Assembly (NCBI GenBank): GCA_029866325.1
Contig: JARWZO010000021.1
Coordinates: forward strand, 62,001-126,000
DNA: 64,000 bases
Origin: Fluviicola sp.
Lineage (GTDB): Bacteria > Bacteroidota > Bacteroidia > Flavobacteriales_D > Crocinitomicaceae
Direction: 5' to 3'
This document shows positions 34,391 to 44,290 of the stretch, piece by piece (positions within the stretch are counted from its first letter, which is position 1; each line of letters starts with the position of its first letter). A model generated the notes under the pieces. That model ran no database searches. It was not told where the DNA came from and was given only the letters and a program-made list of their open reading frames with translations. Both the position numbers and the translations under genes were made by a program.

Positions 34391-36907
34391 CTACGCCGGA
34401 GATTTGTGAACTGCCTTTCTCCTACTCCACCATTTTACAAGCTCAAACCAAATCACCGATGTCGAGCCAACGCCAATGCATACAAGCAACTGAAACAGAT
34501 TCAAGGGGTCGAATTCAAAGAAATGGGTGAGCGGTCGAACCACCAGCAACAAGGTCATAATCAACACAGTGATCACGATGATGTACAACACCAGCCTGTT
34601 TTTATACTTCAAGGTTGTCCAGATCGAATAATAAAACGAGCGATTAATCAAGGTCAGCAGAATATTTGCAACCACTAAATCGGTAAAGACCATTGCTCTG
34701 GTTAGTTCCTCATTATACCCGTTGTAAACAGCATAACGGTAGATAAACAATGTTCCGAGCGTAATCACCAATCCCTGAATGATACTAGTAGTCAATTCTC
34801 TCAAATGAAAAAACGTTGTAGAGACTGCTCGTGGTGGCTGAAGCATCAGGTTCTTTTCCATCGGTTCGTTTTCATAGATGATGGAACACGTTGGTCCCAT
34901 AATGATTTCTAGAAATATGACATGGATGGGTGAAAAAATATTCGGATAAATCCAGCCCAATGCCAGTGGAATGAAAACCGTTAAAATGATGGGAATATGA
35001 ATCGAAATAATGTACTGAATGGCTTTTTTCAAGTTGGTGTAAATTTTTCTTCCCATTGCGATGGCATCCACCATTTTGGCCAGATCATCTTCCAGTAAAA
35101 TCAACGATGCCGCATCTTTTGCAATCTCAGTTCCTTTTTTCCCCATGGCGATTCCTATGTGTGCTGCTTTGAGTGCCGGGCCGTCGTTGACACCGTCTCC
35201 GGTCATGGCTACAATTTGCTGCTTCGCTTTTAAGGATTCTATGATTTTCAATTTTGCTTCTGGAAACATTCGTGTAAAAATGGCCGTCTCCATCACACAG
35301 TTAGCCAACTCTTTTTCGTTGAGTTTCATGAGTTCATCGCCATTCATGCTTTTTTCATGACCTTGAAAATGAATTTGTTTAGCAATAGCAGCAGTGGTTT
35401 CGGCGTTGTCTCCTGTAATGATTTTAACGCTGATTCCGGCATCGTAAAACGATTGTAATACCTGTTCAATGTTCTTTTTCGGCGGATCGTAGAAAGCAAC
35501 CACGCCTTTAAAGGTAAAAGCCAATTCTTCCTGACTGGCAGGAAAATCCGTTCCTGAAAAATCGGAAACGCCAACCCCTAATACACGATAACCGTCTTTC
35601 GCAATTGTTTGTACCACCTTGTTCACTTCTTGTTGTTCTTCAGCGGTAAGTGACGAAACTTTCATGATGGTTTCTACTGCTCCTTTTGCTGCTATAATTC
35701 GATGGCCATGATCATCTTCAAAAACATGTGTCATCATCGGTGGTTTCCCATCCAATGGATATTCATGGATCATGTTGTAATGAGCTTGCTTGTTTTTTGG
35801 TGTAAACTTCTTGTATGCCTGGTGCAACGTAAGTTCCATCGGATCAAACGGAATAGGCTCGCTGGCCCACATTCCATCTGCAATCAGTTCTTTTTCCTCG
35901 GTGGTTGCCACAGCTTCCAATGCGACTATTTTCTTGGTAGAAAACACAAACAGTTTGGCTAAGCTCATGTTATTCTCGGTAATCGTGCCCGTTTTATCGG
36001 TACAAATCACGGTGGCGCTGCCCAAGGTTTCAACGGTTTTCATCTGTTTCACCACAATTCCCATTTTCATCAACCGCCACGCGCCAAGCGCCATAAATGT
36101 GGTAAATGCAACCGGAATTTCCTCCGGCAAAATACTCATTGCAAGGGTCAAGGATTGTAGTAAACTCGTTAAGAAATTGCCCAAATGAATGTAATTGATG
36201 ATCCAAACCACCACAAATACAATTCCCCCGACAATTGCCATTTTCTTTACAAAATTGGCGATCTGCAATTCTAAAGGTGTTTTTTCTTCAGTGATACTTT
36301 CGATGCTTTTTCCGATTTTCCCCAGCTTGGTTTCGTTGCCAATGGCTGTTACTGTTACAATCGCTAATCCGGTAGTGACGCTTGTGCCGCTATAAATACT
36401 ATTGTCTTTAGCATCTTTGTCCTTAAAAACCGCCAATGATTCACCTGTAAGAATCGATTCATTCACCGAAAAATCGTTCGATTGGTTGATCTTCCCATCT
36501 GCAACGATCAAACCGCCCTCCTCAACCATCAAGGTATCTCCAACAACAACTTCTTCACTTTTTAGTTGTTGTGTTTCCCCGTTTCGGATAACCGTGCAGC
36601 TGGGTTGCGAAAAGTCTTTGAGTTTATCAAGCGCATTCTTACTTCGGGAGTATTGAAAAATCGAAATAAACGCTTGAAATAATATCGCTGCCGAAAGAAA
36701 AATGCCATCCCCGACTTTACCACTTATAAAGTAAATGGAAGCAGCTGTGAACAGTAAAATCGTCATCGGATCTTTTGCCACCCGAACAATCGTTGCTAAC
36801 AAATCACTTCCTTTTTTAGCCGTGAGTTGATTGGAACCGAATTGTTTCCTAGCCTGAATTACTTGTTCAGTGGTTAAGCCCGTACCGTTGAAATGGTTTT
36901 TATTCAT
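34391..36907 (-). CDS. P2-type cation-translocating ATPase
   Basis: This 838-residue P-type ATPase lacks a heavy-metal-binding N-terminal domain. The actuator loop has LTGES at 153-157, helix M4 carries PEEIP at 261-265 and the phosphorylation motif is DKTGT with Asp304. The nucleotide domain holds KGAVETIM and the hinge TGDGVNDGPALK. About ten membrane helices are predicted, with the usual six-helix C-terminal block. Without the CPx metal motif it belongs to the Ca2+/Mg2+ group rather than to copper or zinc pumps; the exact ion is undecided. It lies 40 bases downstream of nnrD, so they may share a transcript. Confidence 0.88.
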   Translation of the reverse strand: MNKNHFNGTGLTTEQVIQARKQFGSNQLTAKKGSDLLATIVRVAKDPMTILLFTAASIYFISGKVGDGIFLSAAILFQAFISIFQYSRSKNALDKLKDFSQPSCTVIRNGETQQLKSEEVVVGDTLMVEEGGLIVADGKINQSNDFSVNESILTGESLAVFKDKDAKDNSIYSGTSVTTGLAIVTVTAIGNETKLGKIGKSIESITEEKTPLELQIANFVKKMAIVGGIVFVVVWIINYIHLGNFLTSLLQSLTLAMSILPEEIPVAFTTFMALGAWRLMKMGIVVKQMKTVETLGSATVICTDKTGTITENNMSLAKLFVFSTKKIVALEAVATTEEKELIADGMWASEPIPFDPMELTLHQAYKKFTPKNKQAHYNMIHEYPLDGKPPMMTHVFEDDHGHRIIAAKGAVETIMKVSSLTAEEQQEVNKVVQTIAKDGYRVLGVGVSDFSGTDFPASQEELAFTFKGVVAFYDPPKKNIEQVLQSFYDAGISVKIITGDNAETTAAIAKQIHFQGHEKSMNGDELMKLNEKELANCVMETAIFTRMFPEAKLKIIESLKAKQQIVAMTGDGVNDGPALKAAHIGIAMGKKGTEIAKDAASLILLEDDLAKMVDAIAMGRKIYTNLKKAIQYIISIHIPIILTVFIPLALGWIYPNIFSPIHVIFLEIIMGPTCSIIYENEPMEKNLMLQPPRAVSTTFFHLRELTTSIIQGLVITLGTLFIYRYAVYNGYNEELTRAMVFTDLVVANILLTLINRSFYYSIWTTLKYKNRLVLYIIVITVLIMTLLLVVRPLTHFFEFDPLNLFQLLVCIGVGSTSVIWFELVKWWSRRKAVHKSPA

Positions 36908-36947
36908 CTGGAAATTCCGATTTTCTTGCGTGAATAGACTTCATTTT

Positions 36948-37772
36948 TTAGGTTCTGAGGCTATTAAAAGCCTTTCCTAAATTGTCAATGACATCCGAGA
37001 TGATCATGCTTTCCATACTTTGTTCTTGTAAACAACTATCGGCTGCCAATCCATGAAGGTAAACGGCTAATTTCGCGGCAGCTAACGGCGGATATTTTTG
37101 CGCCAAAAACGACGTGATCATCCCCGTTAAAGCATCGCCCGATCCACCTTTTGCTAAACCTGCATTACCTGTGGAATTATAAAACACCTGTTCAGCTGTG
37201 ATAATTGCCGTTTGGTGACCTTTTAAAACAAGAATAATGTTGTATTCGTGCGCTTTATGGATGGCGGTTTGAATGCGTTCTTCCGTTGTGTGATGATCAC
37301 CAAAAAGCCGGTCAAACTCAGCATGGTGTGGGGTAATGATGGTTTCAGCAGGAAGGTAATCAAACAACTTTTCATTGGTCGAAAGAATGGTCAATGCATC
37401 TGCATCCAACACTAACGGGCAAGTGGCATGTTTCAACACATCGGTCAACAACGCTTCCGAATCATTGCCTGTACCAAATCCCGGTCCTATTCCAATAGCT
37501 GTGTAATGCTCAAACGGAATGTGATTGTCTTCGCGCATCAACAACATTGCTTCCGGGATTGAACTTTGCACAATGCCTCTTTCATCAGACGGAACAGAAA
37601 CGGTTAACAAACCAACACCTGATCGCAATCCGGCTTTCGCAGCTATGACTGCAGCGCCCATGGTACCTTTTTGTCCCGCAACGAGCAATGCATGACCGTG
37701 ATCTCTTTTAGAGGAAGACGATTCCCTTGGTTTCAGCAAAGAAGTTATGTCACTTTTGGTAAGCGTATTCAT
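36948..37772 (-). CDS. nnrD: ADP-dependent NAD(P)H-hydrate dehydratase (single-domain)
   Basis: The start chosen is ATG 37772 (MNTLTKSDITSLLKPRESSS); the frame also allows a TTG two codons earlier. The product of about 274 residues is the ribokinase-like dehydratase domain only: GHALLVAGQKGTMGAAVIAA near the N-terminus, then GIGPGFGTGNDSE, and the ATP/ADP-site GGSGDALTGM. It repairs hydrated NADH/NADPH using ADP. In most bacteria this domain is fused to the NnrE epimerase domain; here the epimerase must be encoded elsewhere or be absent. Confidence 0.9.
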   Translation of the reverse strand: MNTLTKSDITSLLKPRESSSSKRDHGHALLVAGQKGTMGAAVIAAKAGLRSGVGLLTVSVPSDERGIVQSSIPEAMLLMREDNHIPFEHYTAIGIGPGFGTGNDSEALLTDVLKHATCPLVLDADALTILSTNEKLFDYLPAETIITPHHAEFDRLFGDHHTTEERIQTAIHKAHEYNIILVLKGHQTAIITAEQVFYNSTGNAGLAKGGSGDALTGMITSFLAQKYPPLAAAKLAVYLHGLAADSCLQEQSMESMIISDVIDNLGKAFNSLRT

Positions 37773-37859
37773 AAACAAAAGTTACAGTAGTTCGGTACAG
37801 CAAGATTACTTACTAATATACCAATTTTCAGCCGATTTTCCGTTTAAAATTGAGTTTGA

Positions 37860-38363
37860 TTATAGAGCCTGTTTCGTGCGCTGAAGTTTTGCTACATCAA
37901 ACCCTTTTTCCGCCATTCGGGAAGTGATTTGCTGGTAGAGGCTATCCGTCATTGTCGACGTTCGCGATAAAATCCAGAGATAATTTTTATTTGGATGTCC
38001 AACAACTGCATAACTATAATCATCAGCCAAATCAATGATCCAGTATTTTCCTTTGAATGGCCAAAAGAACTGCACTTTCAGTTTTGCATTACCACTGTTT
38101 TCAACCACAAATGCTTTTCCTTTGATGTAAGAAAGTTTCCCGTTGATACTGTCTTTATTGCAGCGGTTTTCAACGATCACATATCCTTTCTCTGTTAAGG
38201 TGTACTCGGCAGTGGTGCAGTTACATCCTTTTTGAAACCGTTGCGGGAACGAGGCTATTTCAAACCATTTGCCCATGTACTTTTTCAAATCAACATGCGG
38301 AACGGTTTCCAATGGTTGAGCTTGAGCTCCCAAGGCAATGAAGGCCAAAATGAGTGTTTTCAT
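37860..38363 (-). CDS. lipocalin family protein (Blc-like)
   Basis: This 167-residue protein has a short signal peptide (MKTLILAFIALGAQAQ) and the lipocalin GxW motif in KKYMGKWFEIASFPQRFQKG. Other family blocks are YTLTEKGYVIVENRCNKDSI, FWPFKGKYWIIDLADDYSYA and VGHPNKNYLWILSRTSTMTD, the last being the typical Blc/apolipoprotein-D closing region. There is no lipobox, unlike enterobacterial Blc, so it is probably a soluble periplasmic lipocalin. It should bind lipids or lysophospholipids in a beta-barrel cup. Confidence 0.9.
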   Translation of the reverse strand: MKTLILAFIALGAQAQPLETVPHVDLKKYMGKWFEIASFPQRFQKGCNCTTAEYTLTEKGYVIVENRCNKDSINGKLSYIKGKAFVVENSGNAKLKVQFFWPFKGKYWIIDLADDYSYAVVGHPNKNYLWILSRTSTMTDSLYQQITSRMAEKGFDVAKLQRTKQAL

Positions 38364-38755
38364 ACAGTATGTTTTAAAAAGAGATGAACGAACAATTCCG
38401 TCACCTTTTGGTTTTGTCTAGATCGTTGTTCATCAACGAACGTCTCTTAATCATCAACTTCTAATTCATTGTTATTTTACATTTTACTTGTTTTTTGAAG
38501 CAATGATTACATTTTAACGCCATGTAAATATCTCTCATACAAAATGATAATGGCTTATGTACTAATGCGTATCAATTACATTATTCACACATTTCGGAGA
38601 GTCGGTGTTTTGTGATCTTCTGAGATAGCTAAATTTTATCTGTGAATCATGTAATAAGAACACATTACTCTATAAAATCAATGTCAACACAGCTTCATAG
38701 ATTCGTAGCACAATTAAATGACGGATCATCTTCCGAGTTATAAAACGAAAAAGTT
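38364..38755. other. divergent promoter region, no gene
   Basis: This 392-base AT-rich region lies between the lipocalin gene (minus) and the OmpA-family gene (plus). I found no exact TAnnTTTG box, no clear hairpin and no gene-like frame. It must hold both promoters. Confidence 0.5.
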
Positions 38756-39616
38756 ATGAAACGAATCAATAAATCTATCCTGATGAGCACACTCGCTATC
38801 GGAATATTGACGGTGGCTTCCTGCGCGCCTATTTATAAATGCGGCGACCCGATTCCGGAGAAACAGAAAGGTTGTAAACGATTGCAGGCGGTTGTTTCTG
38901 AACGTGATTCATTGTGTGGTTCACTTACCTATCAGCACAAGGTAAACGATCAGTTGACTGTTGACAATAAAAAACTGCAGTTTATGCTTTCAGGTCAGGA
39001 AAACATTAATGAAAATCAGTCGGACCAATTAAATCTGCAGTCAGACCAGCTGGACCAGAAAAACAAAGACCTGCAAAACAAAGAACGCATGTTGCGCGAC
39101 ATGCAGGCCATCATTGCCCGTCAGGATGAAGCCACAAAAAAGCTCAATCAAACCTTGCGTGATGCGTTGGTAGGATTTGGTTCCGACGAACTTACCTTGG
39201 AAATTCGCAACGGTAAAGTGTATGTTTCGATGTCGGATAAATTGCTGTTCAAATCTGCTTCTACAGCCGTGGAACCAAAAGGAGTTGAAGCATTAAAAGT
39301 ATTGGCAGATGTACTCAACAAAAATCCGGACATTCAGATTTTGGTAGAAGGTCACACCGATATCGTTCCTATCAAAACGGTCCTATTCAAAGACAATTGG
39401 GATTTAAGCGTAGCCCGTGCAACTGCCATCACGCGTATGTTAAACGAGAAATATGCTGTTGCTGCCGCGCGTATGACGGCTTCCGGTCGTGGTGAATATT
39501 ACCCCAAAGCTTCCAACGATACTCCCGAAGGAAAAGCACTCAACCGACGAACAGAGATTATTCTCTCCCCAAAATTGGATGAGATCATGAATTTGTTGAA
39601 TAATCCGGGGAATTAA
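38756..39616 (+). CDS. OmpA/MotB-family lipoprotein
   Basis: This 286-residue protein has a signal with lipobox cysteine near residue 23 (TVASCAPIYKC). A coiled coil (about 60-130, with repeated Gln/Asp/Leu heptads such as QSDQLNLQSDQLDQKNKDLQ) separates it from a C-terminal OmpA domain (about 145-285). Peptidoglycan-binding residues lie in ILVEGHTDIVPIK and NRRTEIILSPKLDEIM. It should tether the outer membrane to peptidoglycan. The terminator at 39634-39669 shows it is a single-gene unit. Confidence 0.9.
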   Translation: MKRINKSILMSTLAIGILTVASCAPIYKCGDPIPEKQKGCKRLQAVVSERDSLCGSLTYQHKVNDQLTVDNKKLQFMLSGQENINENQSDQLNLQSDQLDQKNKDLQNKERMLRDMQAIIARQDEATKKLNQTLRDALVGFGSDELTLEIRNGKVYVSMSDKLLFKSASTAVEPKGVEALKVLADVLNKNPDIQILVEGHTDIVPIKTVLFKDNWDLSVARATAITRMLNEKYAVAAARMTASGRGEYYPKASNDTPEGKALNRRTEIILSPKLDEIMNLLNNPGN

Positions 39617-39633
39617 AACTCGATAATATACAG

Positions 39634-39669
39634 AAAGAGGCCATCTAACTCTTAGACAGCCTCTTTTTA
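39634..39669 (+). terminator. intrinsic terminator after the OmpA-family gene
   Basis: AAAGAGGC (39634-39641) pairs with GCCTCTTT (39659-39666), with an inner TCTAA/TTAGA stem, followed by T residues. Confidence 0.9.
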
Positions 39670-39698
39670 TATGATTTTAATTATAGTCAACGATTGCC

Positions 39699-40367
39699 TT
39701 ATTTTAATGCTTCTATCAGTCCAAGAACATACATACGCAACACGTCATCCGAATTGATCGTTTCGGATAAGGTAACTTCGTCTGTATTTTTTCCTAAACC
39801 CTTAATGCCGTATGTTTCTTCGAAGGTATGAGAGCGTAGTTTTTCAAAATCTTTCAGCACCGCTTCTTTCATATGAATGAGCGTTTTGGCATTATCGTAC
39901 ACCTTAATGGTTAAACTCAATTTTGGTTTTACTTTTGAAAACGATTCATTTGCCAGTGTGATTTTTGTTCCGCCACTTGCTGCTATATGGCAATCAATGT
40001 CAATATAATAACCAAGTGTATCATTTGTCTTAACGGCTTTCTTAAAGGTATTTGCAGGCAAGTACATGAGGTGTTCCGGTAAAGCCCCCATGATCAATTT
40101 CTCTTCAGGTCGCATGCTGGATAAACTAGCTTTCAAAAAATCACCGAGCATACTTTCGCTGACGAACAAAATCGTATCCGAAAGTTCTTTCGGCATTTCT
40201 TCTAAGGTGGCAATATTCAAAATCTGATGCTCTTTGTTCTGAGTTTTCATTTGAGTAACCAATTCATCGTCTATTCTAAACGTAAAATTGTAAATCGTGC
40301 CCGATGATTGAGCTTTCCCTGAAAATTGGATTACAACCAGGGTAATGATAAGTAGTAACTGTTTCAT
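39699..40367 (-). CDS. hypothetical secreted protein
   Basis: The start chosen is ATG 40367 (MKQLLLIITLVVIQFSGKAQ), which gives a signal peptide; the upstream extension to 40484 has no family or signal character. The product of about 222 residues has a beta-rich first half and a helical second half (LKDFEKLRSHTFEETYGIKG), ending in a helix with VLGLIEALK. No family is recognised. It sits between the OmpA-family gene terminator and the terminator of the SprB-repeat gene, so it is a separate unit. Confidence 0.65.
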   Translation of the reverse strand: MKQLLLIITLVVIQFSGKAQSSGTIYNFTFRIDDELVTQMKTQNKEHQILNIATLEEMPKELSDTILFVSESMLGDFLKASLSSMRPEEKLIMGALPEHLMYLPANTFKKAVKTNDTLGYYIDIDCHIAASGGTKITLANESFSKVKPKLSLTIKVYDNAKTLIHMKEAVLKDFEKLRSHTFEETYGIKGLGKNTDEVTLSETINSDDVLRMYVLGLIEALK

Positions 40368-40581
40368 AATTAGTATTTTGATTGTATCAAACTTAAAAAC
40401 AAAAAAGATGCCAATTTGTTGGAGCGATTTAAAAACAAAGCAATTAGTAAATGATTTTTGGAGAAAACACCTCTTTATAGGCAACTCTTCGAAAAATTAA
40501 TACCGGGAGTTAGTGTGGCATTAACGTAATTTCGGGATACCATTTACCTTCTCATACCGAACATCGGGCTCAAATGTGAAC

Positions 40582-40612
40582 AAAAAAAGCCCCGACATAT
40601 ATCGTCGAGGCT
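40582..40612 (-). terminator. intrinsic terminator after the SprB-repeat gene
   Basis: On the minus strand AGCCTCGAC and GTCGGGGCT (40612-40604 and 40596-40588) pair with one mismatch and are followed by a run of seven T residues. Confidence 0.85.
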
Positions 40613-40632
40613 GCTGCTTTTCGAAAGTTTTA

Positions 40633-43600
40633 TTAATCGTTATACACCACTATTTTCTTCACAATAGCCGATCCGTTTTCAAACGCAATGCGTGTCAAAT
40701 AAGTACCTGACATCAACGCAGACAAGTTTTTGGTAACCATTGTTGTGCCTTCGCCCAAATCAACGTTTTCTGAAAGCACTACATGACCGGTTAAATCAAT
40801 AATACTAACAACCGCTTTCTCGTTTTTCAACACATTGTTTACCTGAATCGTCAACTGATCGCTTACAGGAACAGGAAACAACTCCATTGTAACGGCTACT
40901 TCTGCGTCTCCTGACCCTACCTCATCAATACCAGCCAAACTTTGCAAGGTGTTCAATGTAGTATTGGTGATAATCGGTGCATTGTAATCAAAATAAATAT
41001 TCGCCGTATTGGTAAACTCGGTTCCTACCGGATTTGTAGCTTTACGCTGAATGCTGTAATGAACCATGGCTGAACTCAACGCATCACCGTAAGCACTTTT
41101 CCAAGGTAGATTGATGCCGGCAAACGTAAACGTCACCAAACCTGTTTCACTCATCGTGGTAGAATATTCATATTCTGAATAACCCGGTCTAAACGTTGTC
41201 CAATCAAAATCTTCATCCAACTGATCGGTAACCGTGATGGTCTGCGCAAAATACGTTCCTTCATTCTGAAAATGGATCGTGTAATCAAATTCTTTTGTAG
41301 CCATGGGAACAAATCCTTCCGCACCATTACCTCTTGGAGTTACTTCTTTGTAATTCGGGTCATACGAACCGATGACAGCTGTTTGGAAGGTATTCACATT
41401 ATTCCAAGGCGTATTATCCAACAACCAATTCACACCGATCGGAGCCACATTTGCTACCGTATCGTAGAAATCAACCACCGTTCCCAAAGGAATAGACGTT
41501 GGTGTGTTGTAGTTAATCAGCATAGCACTTGAGCTATTCGGACTAAGTGTAGGAAAGCCTGACTGTACGCTATAAGAATACGGATACAAAGCACTGTTTA
41601 GTTGCAAGAAACTTGGCAATGTAGCATTCACATAAGGCAATTGCTCATCGTGCTCATACCCGAGTTGTATACCCGATTCGGTAACCGTACCTTCATTTTT
41701 AACAACCACTTGTTGTTGGTAACCCATTCCCGGAATCGGAGGAACGCTTGAATTCATCGTTACGATTTTCAAATCGTGAAGTACAGTCAATTGGTTTGAA
41801 AAATCGACAACCGTGTTGCAACCGGCAGCAGCAGTTACGCTAACCGTATTCGAATTGTTTTGACAAGCAGAAAGCGGGTAATATTGGTTCACTTGCTCAG
41901 AAATAGTATATATTCCTGTTGGAACGCGGAAACTATAGTGTCCGTTTGCATCGGTAAACGCATAACCGAACCCTGAGCAATGGATCATGATATTTTCCAC
42001 ACCGGCTTCTCCCGGATCATTTACGCAATTTGAATTCGCGTCTACATAAACATCACCCGAAATAGTGCAATAGCAATCTTGACTCGTATTGGCGTTTGCA
42101 ATCCAAAAATGGGTTGATTTACTGCATCCATTGGCATCTGTCACGTATAAATTATGGTTACCAACCCCCAGGTTGCTTGTATTGGGCGTTGTTGCTCCAT
42201 TGGAATACGAATACGAATACGGAGCCGTTCCGCCACTTGCAAATGAAGTGACAGCCCCATCGGTATTGTAAATGCAGGTTGCAGGCACCGTTGATACACC
42301 AACATTAATTGGAGAAACCGTTGACATTGATTTGTATTTTGTAACCGAACAACCCAATGCATCGGTAATCACACACGAATAACCTCCCAATGGAACACCA
42401 CTAAGAGAACTACTGGTTGCTCCATTACTCCAAAGGTACGTGAACGGTCCGTTTGATCCGGAAACACTTGAAGTCACATTTCCTGTAGTATTCGGGCAAA
42501 CTACCGATGATGCGTAAAGAGAAGCATTGATGGTGCTTACAGGTGGAACTATTACAGATCCTGTTCGGATACAACCAACAGCATCCGTTACCTGAAACGC
42601 GTATGTTCCCGGCCCTACATTGGAAAGTGTAGCACCGTTCGCCATTGGATATGAATTCCAGAAATACGAATACGGAGCCGTTCCGCCCGTTGGAGACAAC
42701 GAAGCAGAACCTGTTGGAGAAGTACATTGACTGGATGTAGCATTGTAGGTAACATTTACAGGTGTGTTGGTGTTGATGTAAGCATATCCTTGTCCCACAC
42801 AGCCATTTGCATCTGTAGCAACCACTGTATACGATGTAGCTCCCAATAAATTAGAAGCTGTATTACCCGATTGATTGTTGCTCCATGAGTAGGTATACGG
42901 ATTCAGACCTCCCGAACCGAATGCAATCGCACTTCCATTCGGTTGAAGACAGGTAGCGTTTGTAATCGTTGTGTTTACCGTGATCTGAACCGCTTGTGTA
43001 ATGTATGCACCTAAGTAATTCGAATGACAACCCTGCGCGTCTGTAACCACCAACGGATAATATCCTTGGCTCAAACCGGTAATTGCCGGACCATTTGTTC
43101 CGTTTGCCCATAAATAAGTATAGGGAGCTATACCGCCTGAGCCCACAGCCGTTGCCGTGCCATTCGTACAATTGGCAGGGGTTGTATTAATGGCTGCCGT
43201 AACAGAAGAAAGTTGCTGAATATAAGCTGCAGAATCACTGATCGTCAATACACAGCCGGTGGTTTGATCCACAATCTCCGCACTATATTGTCCTTCAGGC
43301 ACCAATGCGTTATTCCCGGTATAGGTAGCTAATGTTTGGATATCCGTCCAAGTAAAACCAAACGGATCGGCTGGTCCGGTTAACTGTGTAGCTGTAATGG
43401 TTCCCATCGTAGCAGGACAAGTAGGTGAAACACCTGTAATGGAAAACGTAAATGGGAGCGTATAACTATCCTGTGTGTAGGCACTGGTATTTCCGTTGAC
43501 TGCCTGACAAAAGATATCGCTGCTCTCGGTCATCCCGATATTGGTCAATTGATCAGTAGCTGAATTGACATTCGCGTGAACAATCGATGTTCCGTTTACA

Positions 43601-43761
43601 TAATAGGTATACGTAATCGGAAGTGGAATTCCGGTAGTAGTGACCTCATAAATGCCGTCGTTATTGCAAGGTGTCTGTATAAACGTCCCTGTTGCTGTCT
43701 GGCTCATTGCTTGCTGGGTAATCCCAACCAGAAATAGCAGAAGTAGAGTAAGGTTTTTCAT
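40633..43761 (-). CDS. SprB-repeat/DUF7619 surface protein with T9SS sorting domain
   Basis: This 1042-residue protein has a signal peptide (MKNLTLLLLFLVGITQQAMS). From about 110 to 560 it has six or seven SprB-type repeats of about 75 residues, each ending in a block like GGTAPYSYxWSNGAT and VTDANGC. A single prealbumin-like domain follows (about 570-640, DVYVDANSNCVNDPGEAGVE). A DUF7619 domain (about 790-930, PNYKEVTPRGNGAEGFVPMA then NTANIYFDYNAPIITNTTL) and the type A sorting domain (ELFPVPVSDQLTIQVNNVLK, ending AIVKKIVVYND) complete it. It resembles gliding-motility adhesins of the SprB type in repeat content, though far smaller. Confidence 0.9.
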   Translation of the reverse strand: MKNLTLLLLFLVGITQQAMSQTATGTFIQTPCNNDGIYEVTTTGIPLPITYTYYVNGTSIVHANVNSATDQLTNIGMTESSDIFCQAVNGNTSAYTQDSYTLPFTFSITGVSPTCPATMGTITATQLTGPADPFGFTWTDIQTLATYTGNNALVPEGQYSAEIVDQTTGCVLTISDSAAYIQQLSSVTAAINTTPANCTNGTATAVGSGGIAPYTYLWANGTNGPAITGLSQGYYPLVVTDAQGCHSNYLGAYITQAVQITVNTTITNATCLQPNGSAIAFGSGGLNPYTYSWSNNQSGNTASNLLGATSYTVVATDANGCVGQGYAYINTNTPVNVTYNATSSQCTSPTGSASLSPTGGTAPYSYFWNSYPMANGATLSNVGPGTYAFQVTDAVGCIRTGSVIVPPVSTINASLYASSVVCPNTTGNVTSSVSGSNGPFTYLWSNGATSSSLSGVPLGGYSCVITDALGCSVTKYKSMSTVSPINVGVSTVPATCIYNTDGAVTSFASGGTAPYSYSYSNGATTPNTSNLGVGNHNLYVTDANGCSKSTHFWIANANTSQDCYCTISGDVYVDANSNCVNDPGEAGVENIMIHCSGFGYAFTDANGHYSFRVPTGIYTISEQVNQYYPLSACQNNSNTVSVTAAAGCNTVVDFSNQLTVLHDLKIVTMNSSVPPIPGMGYQQQVVVKNEGTVTESGIQLGYEHDEQLPYVNATLPSFLQLNSALYPYSYSVQSGFPTLSPNSSSAMLINYNTPTSIPLGTVVDFYDTVANVAPIGVNWLLDNTPWNNVNTFQTAVIGSYDPNYKEVTPRGNGAEGFVPMATKEFDYTIHFQNEGTYFAQTITVTDQLDEDFDWTTFRPGYSEYEYSTTMSETGLVTFTFAGINLPWKSAYGDALSSAMVHYSIQRKATNPVGTEFTNTANIYFDYNAPIITNTTLNTLQSLAGIDEVGSGDAEVAVTMELFPVPVSDQLTIQVNNVLKNEKAVVSIIDLTGHVVLSENVDLGEGTTMVTKNLSALMSGTYLTRIAFENGSAIVKKIVVYND

Positions 43762-43952
43762 AATATCTTCTATTGGTTTGTTTAAAGACTTCGCTTAAAA
43801 AGGATAAGTTGTCTGAGAGGGGATTTATTTTTTGATTAGTCCTAATCATACCACTAATTGATTTTAGTAAAATCAAAAATTCGTAACACATAACCTTTTA
43901 TTAATCGATTATTTAGCTTACGTACAGCGCCAATTCAAGGAAGCGACGTAAG

Positions 43953-44081
43953 AAAAATGGCTATTTCGTTGTGTTTTGTCAAAAGCGCTAAAACGTACAG
44001 CGTTTGCCAAAACTGCTGTACGTTGCGTTTCAGATCCTGATCTGATACTTTTGACCTTAAAACACAGAAATAGCCGTTTTT
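43953..44081. repeat. 129-bp structured inverted repeat (MITE- or ncRNA-like)
   Basis: The outer arms 43953-43985 and 44048-44081 pair over about 30 bases (AAAAATGGCTATTTC with GAAATAGCCGTTTTT, then TGTGTTTT with AAAACACA and TCAAAAG with CTTTTGA). Inside are a perfect 10-bp repeat (AACGTACAGC 43992-44001 / GCTGTACGTT 44015-44024) and CAGATC/GATCTG (44031-44044), giving a three-way-junction fold. Confidence 0.8.
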
Positions 44082-44113
44082 CACGAGCGGCTATGAATGG
44101 CGCAAAAGGATGT

Positions 44114-44196
44114 TTTGCTTACTTTTTCAGCCTTGGCAAAAAGTAAGAGAGAATTGTGGTACGATTGAGACCAATCAATTTATTTTTTATGCATAC
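44114..44196 (-). repeat. dispersed hairpin element, copy 2
   Basis: Minus-strand sequence AAATTGATTGGTCTCAATCG followed by TCTCTTACTTTTT and AAAAAGTAAGCAAAA is related to 11219-11296. The stem is a perfect 10 bp (CTTACTTTTT 44118-44127 / AAAAAGTAAG 44138-44147). Confidence 0.55.
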
Positions 44197-44290
44197 TTTT
44201 TTTTACTCTACTTTGGTTTAGGATCTTAGGATGAATTTTGATAACGTTCGTTGAACGATTCTCACAAAAAGTCTTCAATGTATCCCGAAC

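Larger units (their letters stand above)
43762..44290. other. intergenic region with large inverted repeats
   Basis: This 529-base region between the SprB-repeat gene and the aquaporin gene has no supported gene. It holds a large imperfect inverted repeat (43953-44081) with nested hairpins and the second copy of the dispersed hairpin element (44114-44196). Confidence 0.7.

Noticed and set aside
34391-36907. Heavy-metal (CPx) P1B ATPase
   Set aside because: The M4 motif is PEEIP, not CPx, and no metal-binding N-terminal domain is present.
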